Assembly: GCF_021398735.1 (NCBI RefSeq)
Contig: NZ_CP090349.1
Coordinates: 5,165,001-5,229,000 of the forward strand
Origin: Methylobacterium oryzae
GTDB taxonomy: Bacteria; Pseudomonadota; Alphaproteobacteria; Rhizobiales; Beijerinckiaceae
Direction of reading: 5' to 3'
Length of the DNA: 64,000 bases
In this document: one piece after another, positions 63,306 through 64,000 of the stretch
Position numbering within the stretch: position 1 is the stretch's first letter
Layout of the letters: every line of letters begins with the position of its first letter
Notes under the pieces: model-generated
What the model saw: only the letters and a program-made list of their open reading frames with translations
Told to the model about the DNA's origin: nothing
Databases searched by the model: none
Made by a program: the position numbers and the translations under genes

Positions 63306-63980
63306 TTAGCCCTGCCGCTGCGCGTGGGTGACGGCGACGTGGATCAGCTCGGCGAGGGTGCGCACGCCGAGCTTCTGGCGCATCTGCGAGCAGGCGTTCG
63401 TCACGGTCTTGTAGCTCACCGACAGGTCGGCCGCGATGGCTCCGTAGGAGCGGCCCTGCGCGAGGCGCGCCAGGATCTGCTGCTCGCGGGGGGTCAGCTG
63501 CGATTCCGGCGCGCGGCGGGCGTCGGCGCGCAGCATCGCCACCTCGGTGGCGAGGCGCCGGTCGAGGTAGACCTCGCCGACGCGGACCTTGGCGAAGGCC
63601 TCGAACAGCTCGGCCGAGGCGTGGTCCTTGAGGACGTAGCCCAGGGCCCCCGCCTCGAGGGCGCGGGCGACGATCACCGGGTCGTTGTGCATGCTGAAGA
63701 CCAGGATGCGCGTCTCGGGCGCGACCGCCCGGATCCGCCGGATCAGGCCGAGCCCGGCCATGCCGCTGCCCTGGAAGGTCAGGTCGCAGATCACGACCGG
63801 CGGGCGGAGCCGGTGGAAGATCCGGTAGCCGCCGACGACTGTCGTCGCCTCCGCGATGGTCTCGACGCCGGAATCCTCCAGCACGCGTCGACAGCCCTGC
63901 AGGACGATGGGGTGATCATCGATGACGAGAACCGGCAGGCGCGTGGCGGCGGCGTCGATCTGGGATGCGATGGCGTTCAT
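63306..63980 (-). CDS. LuxR/NarL-family response regulator
   Basis: 224-aa two-domain regulator. The receiver has VLVIDDHPIVLQG, phospho-acceptor Asp66 in VVICDLTF, and the Lys in YVLKDHAS. The C-terminal LuxR HTH is LTPREQQILARLAQGRSYGA followed by IAADLSVSYKTVTNACSQMR. The sensor kinase is not in the window but may lie beyond 64 kb. The ATG at 63980 has no strong Shine-Dalgarno. It is followed after 3 bp by tenA, suggesting it is part of a small operon. Confidence 0.88.
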   Translation of the reverse strand: MNAIASQIDAAATRLPVLVIDDHPIVLQGCRRVLEDSGVETIAEATTVVGGYRIFHRLRPPVVICDLTFQGSGMAGLGLIRRIRAVAPETRILVFSMHNDPVIVARALEAGALGYVLKDHASAELFEAFAKVRVGEVYLDRRLATEVAMLRADARRAPESQLTPREQQILARLAQGRSYGAIAADLSVSYKTVTNACSQMRQKLGVRTLAELIHVAVTHAQRQG

Positions 63981-64000
63981 GCGCTCGGCGCGGTGTTGTT

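Overview
The window is high-GC chromosomal DNA (about 70% by eye) from an alphaproteobacterium of the order Hyphomicrobiales, most likely Methylobacterium or a close relative. That placement is an inference from gene content: a GcrA cell-cycle regulator, a MucR/Ros regulator, AddA-type recombination, a trpA-accD-folC block, an Omp25/RopB-like porin and a minCDE locus. No rRNA, tRNA, CRISPR array, insertion sequence or prophage gene was seen. 58 protein genes are called. Most other long open frames are antisense or out-of-frame shadows produced by the high GC.

Layout. 0-9.5 kb: an NDH-2-like flavoprotein, an SsuABC/TauABC-type ABC importer, an RND efflux pair (inner-membrane pump plus adaptor) and a small secreted repeat protein. 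9.9-17.9 kb: a surface-polysaccharide locus with a Wzy/WaaL-like protein, a GT25 glycosyltransferase, an HTTM-like membrane protein overlapping a DCC thiol protein, a GT2 glycosyltransferase and a Wzx-type flippase. It contains an 0.8 kb gene-free, AT-richer stretch. 17.9-24.6 kb: a catabolic cluster with a LysR regulator, a D-glutamate-cyclase-family (DUF1445) protein, an MFS carrier, 5-oxoprolinase PxpABC and a class II aldolase. 24.6-36.7 kb: a lytic transglycosylase, pyruvate kinase, a 42-aa protein with an internal duplication, a patatin lipoprotein, gcrA, a TAXI receptor, cysK, a run of three overlapping tiny hydrophilic genes and typA. 37-42 kb: an ABC exporter-like protein whose nucleotide-binding domain has lost its catalytic motifs, a cytochrome P450 and an alpha/beta hydrolase. 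42.2-45.1 kb: minC-minD-minE preceded by a second minC. 45.2-53.7 kb: addA, trxA, a porin, and folC-accD-trpA on the opposite strand. 53.9-58.7 kb: a HAD phosphatase, a Tat-tagged fumarylacetoacetate-hydrolase-family protein, a GH63 glucosidase and mucR. 59-64 kb: an L-2-hydroxyglutarate-oxidase-like flavoprotein, then a minus-strand run of response regulator, tenA, a DJ-1/PfpI protein, a TerB-like protein, lrgA and lrgB.

The most interesting candidates are four. First, the gene order D-glutamate cyclase family - carrier - PxpABC suggests a compact route from D-glutamate through 5-oxoproline to L-glutamate. Second, the 886-aa ABC-exporter-like protein has no P-loop lysine, carries a large insertion and shows three copies of an N-[VL]-L-[YF]-G motif. 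Third, minC is present as two tandem diverged copies, and the promoter of the second has a GANTC site and a near-CtrA box. Fourth, a 42-aa protein consists mainly of two near-identical decapeptides.
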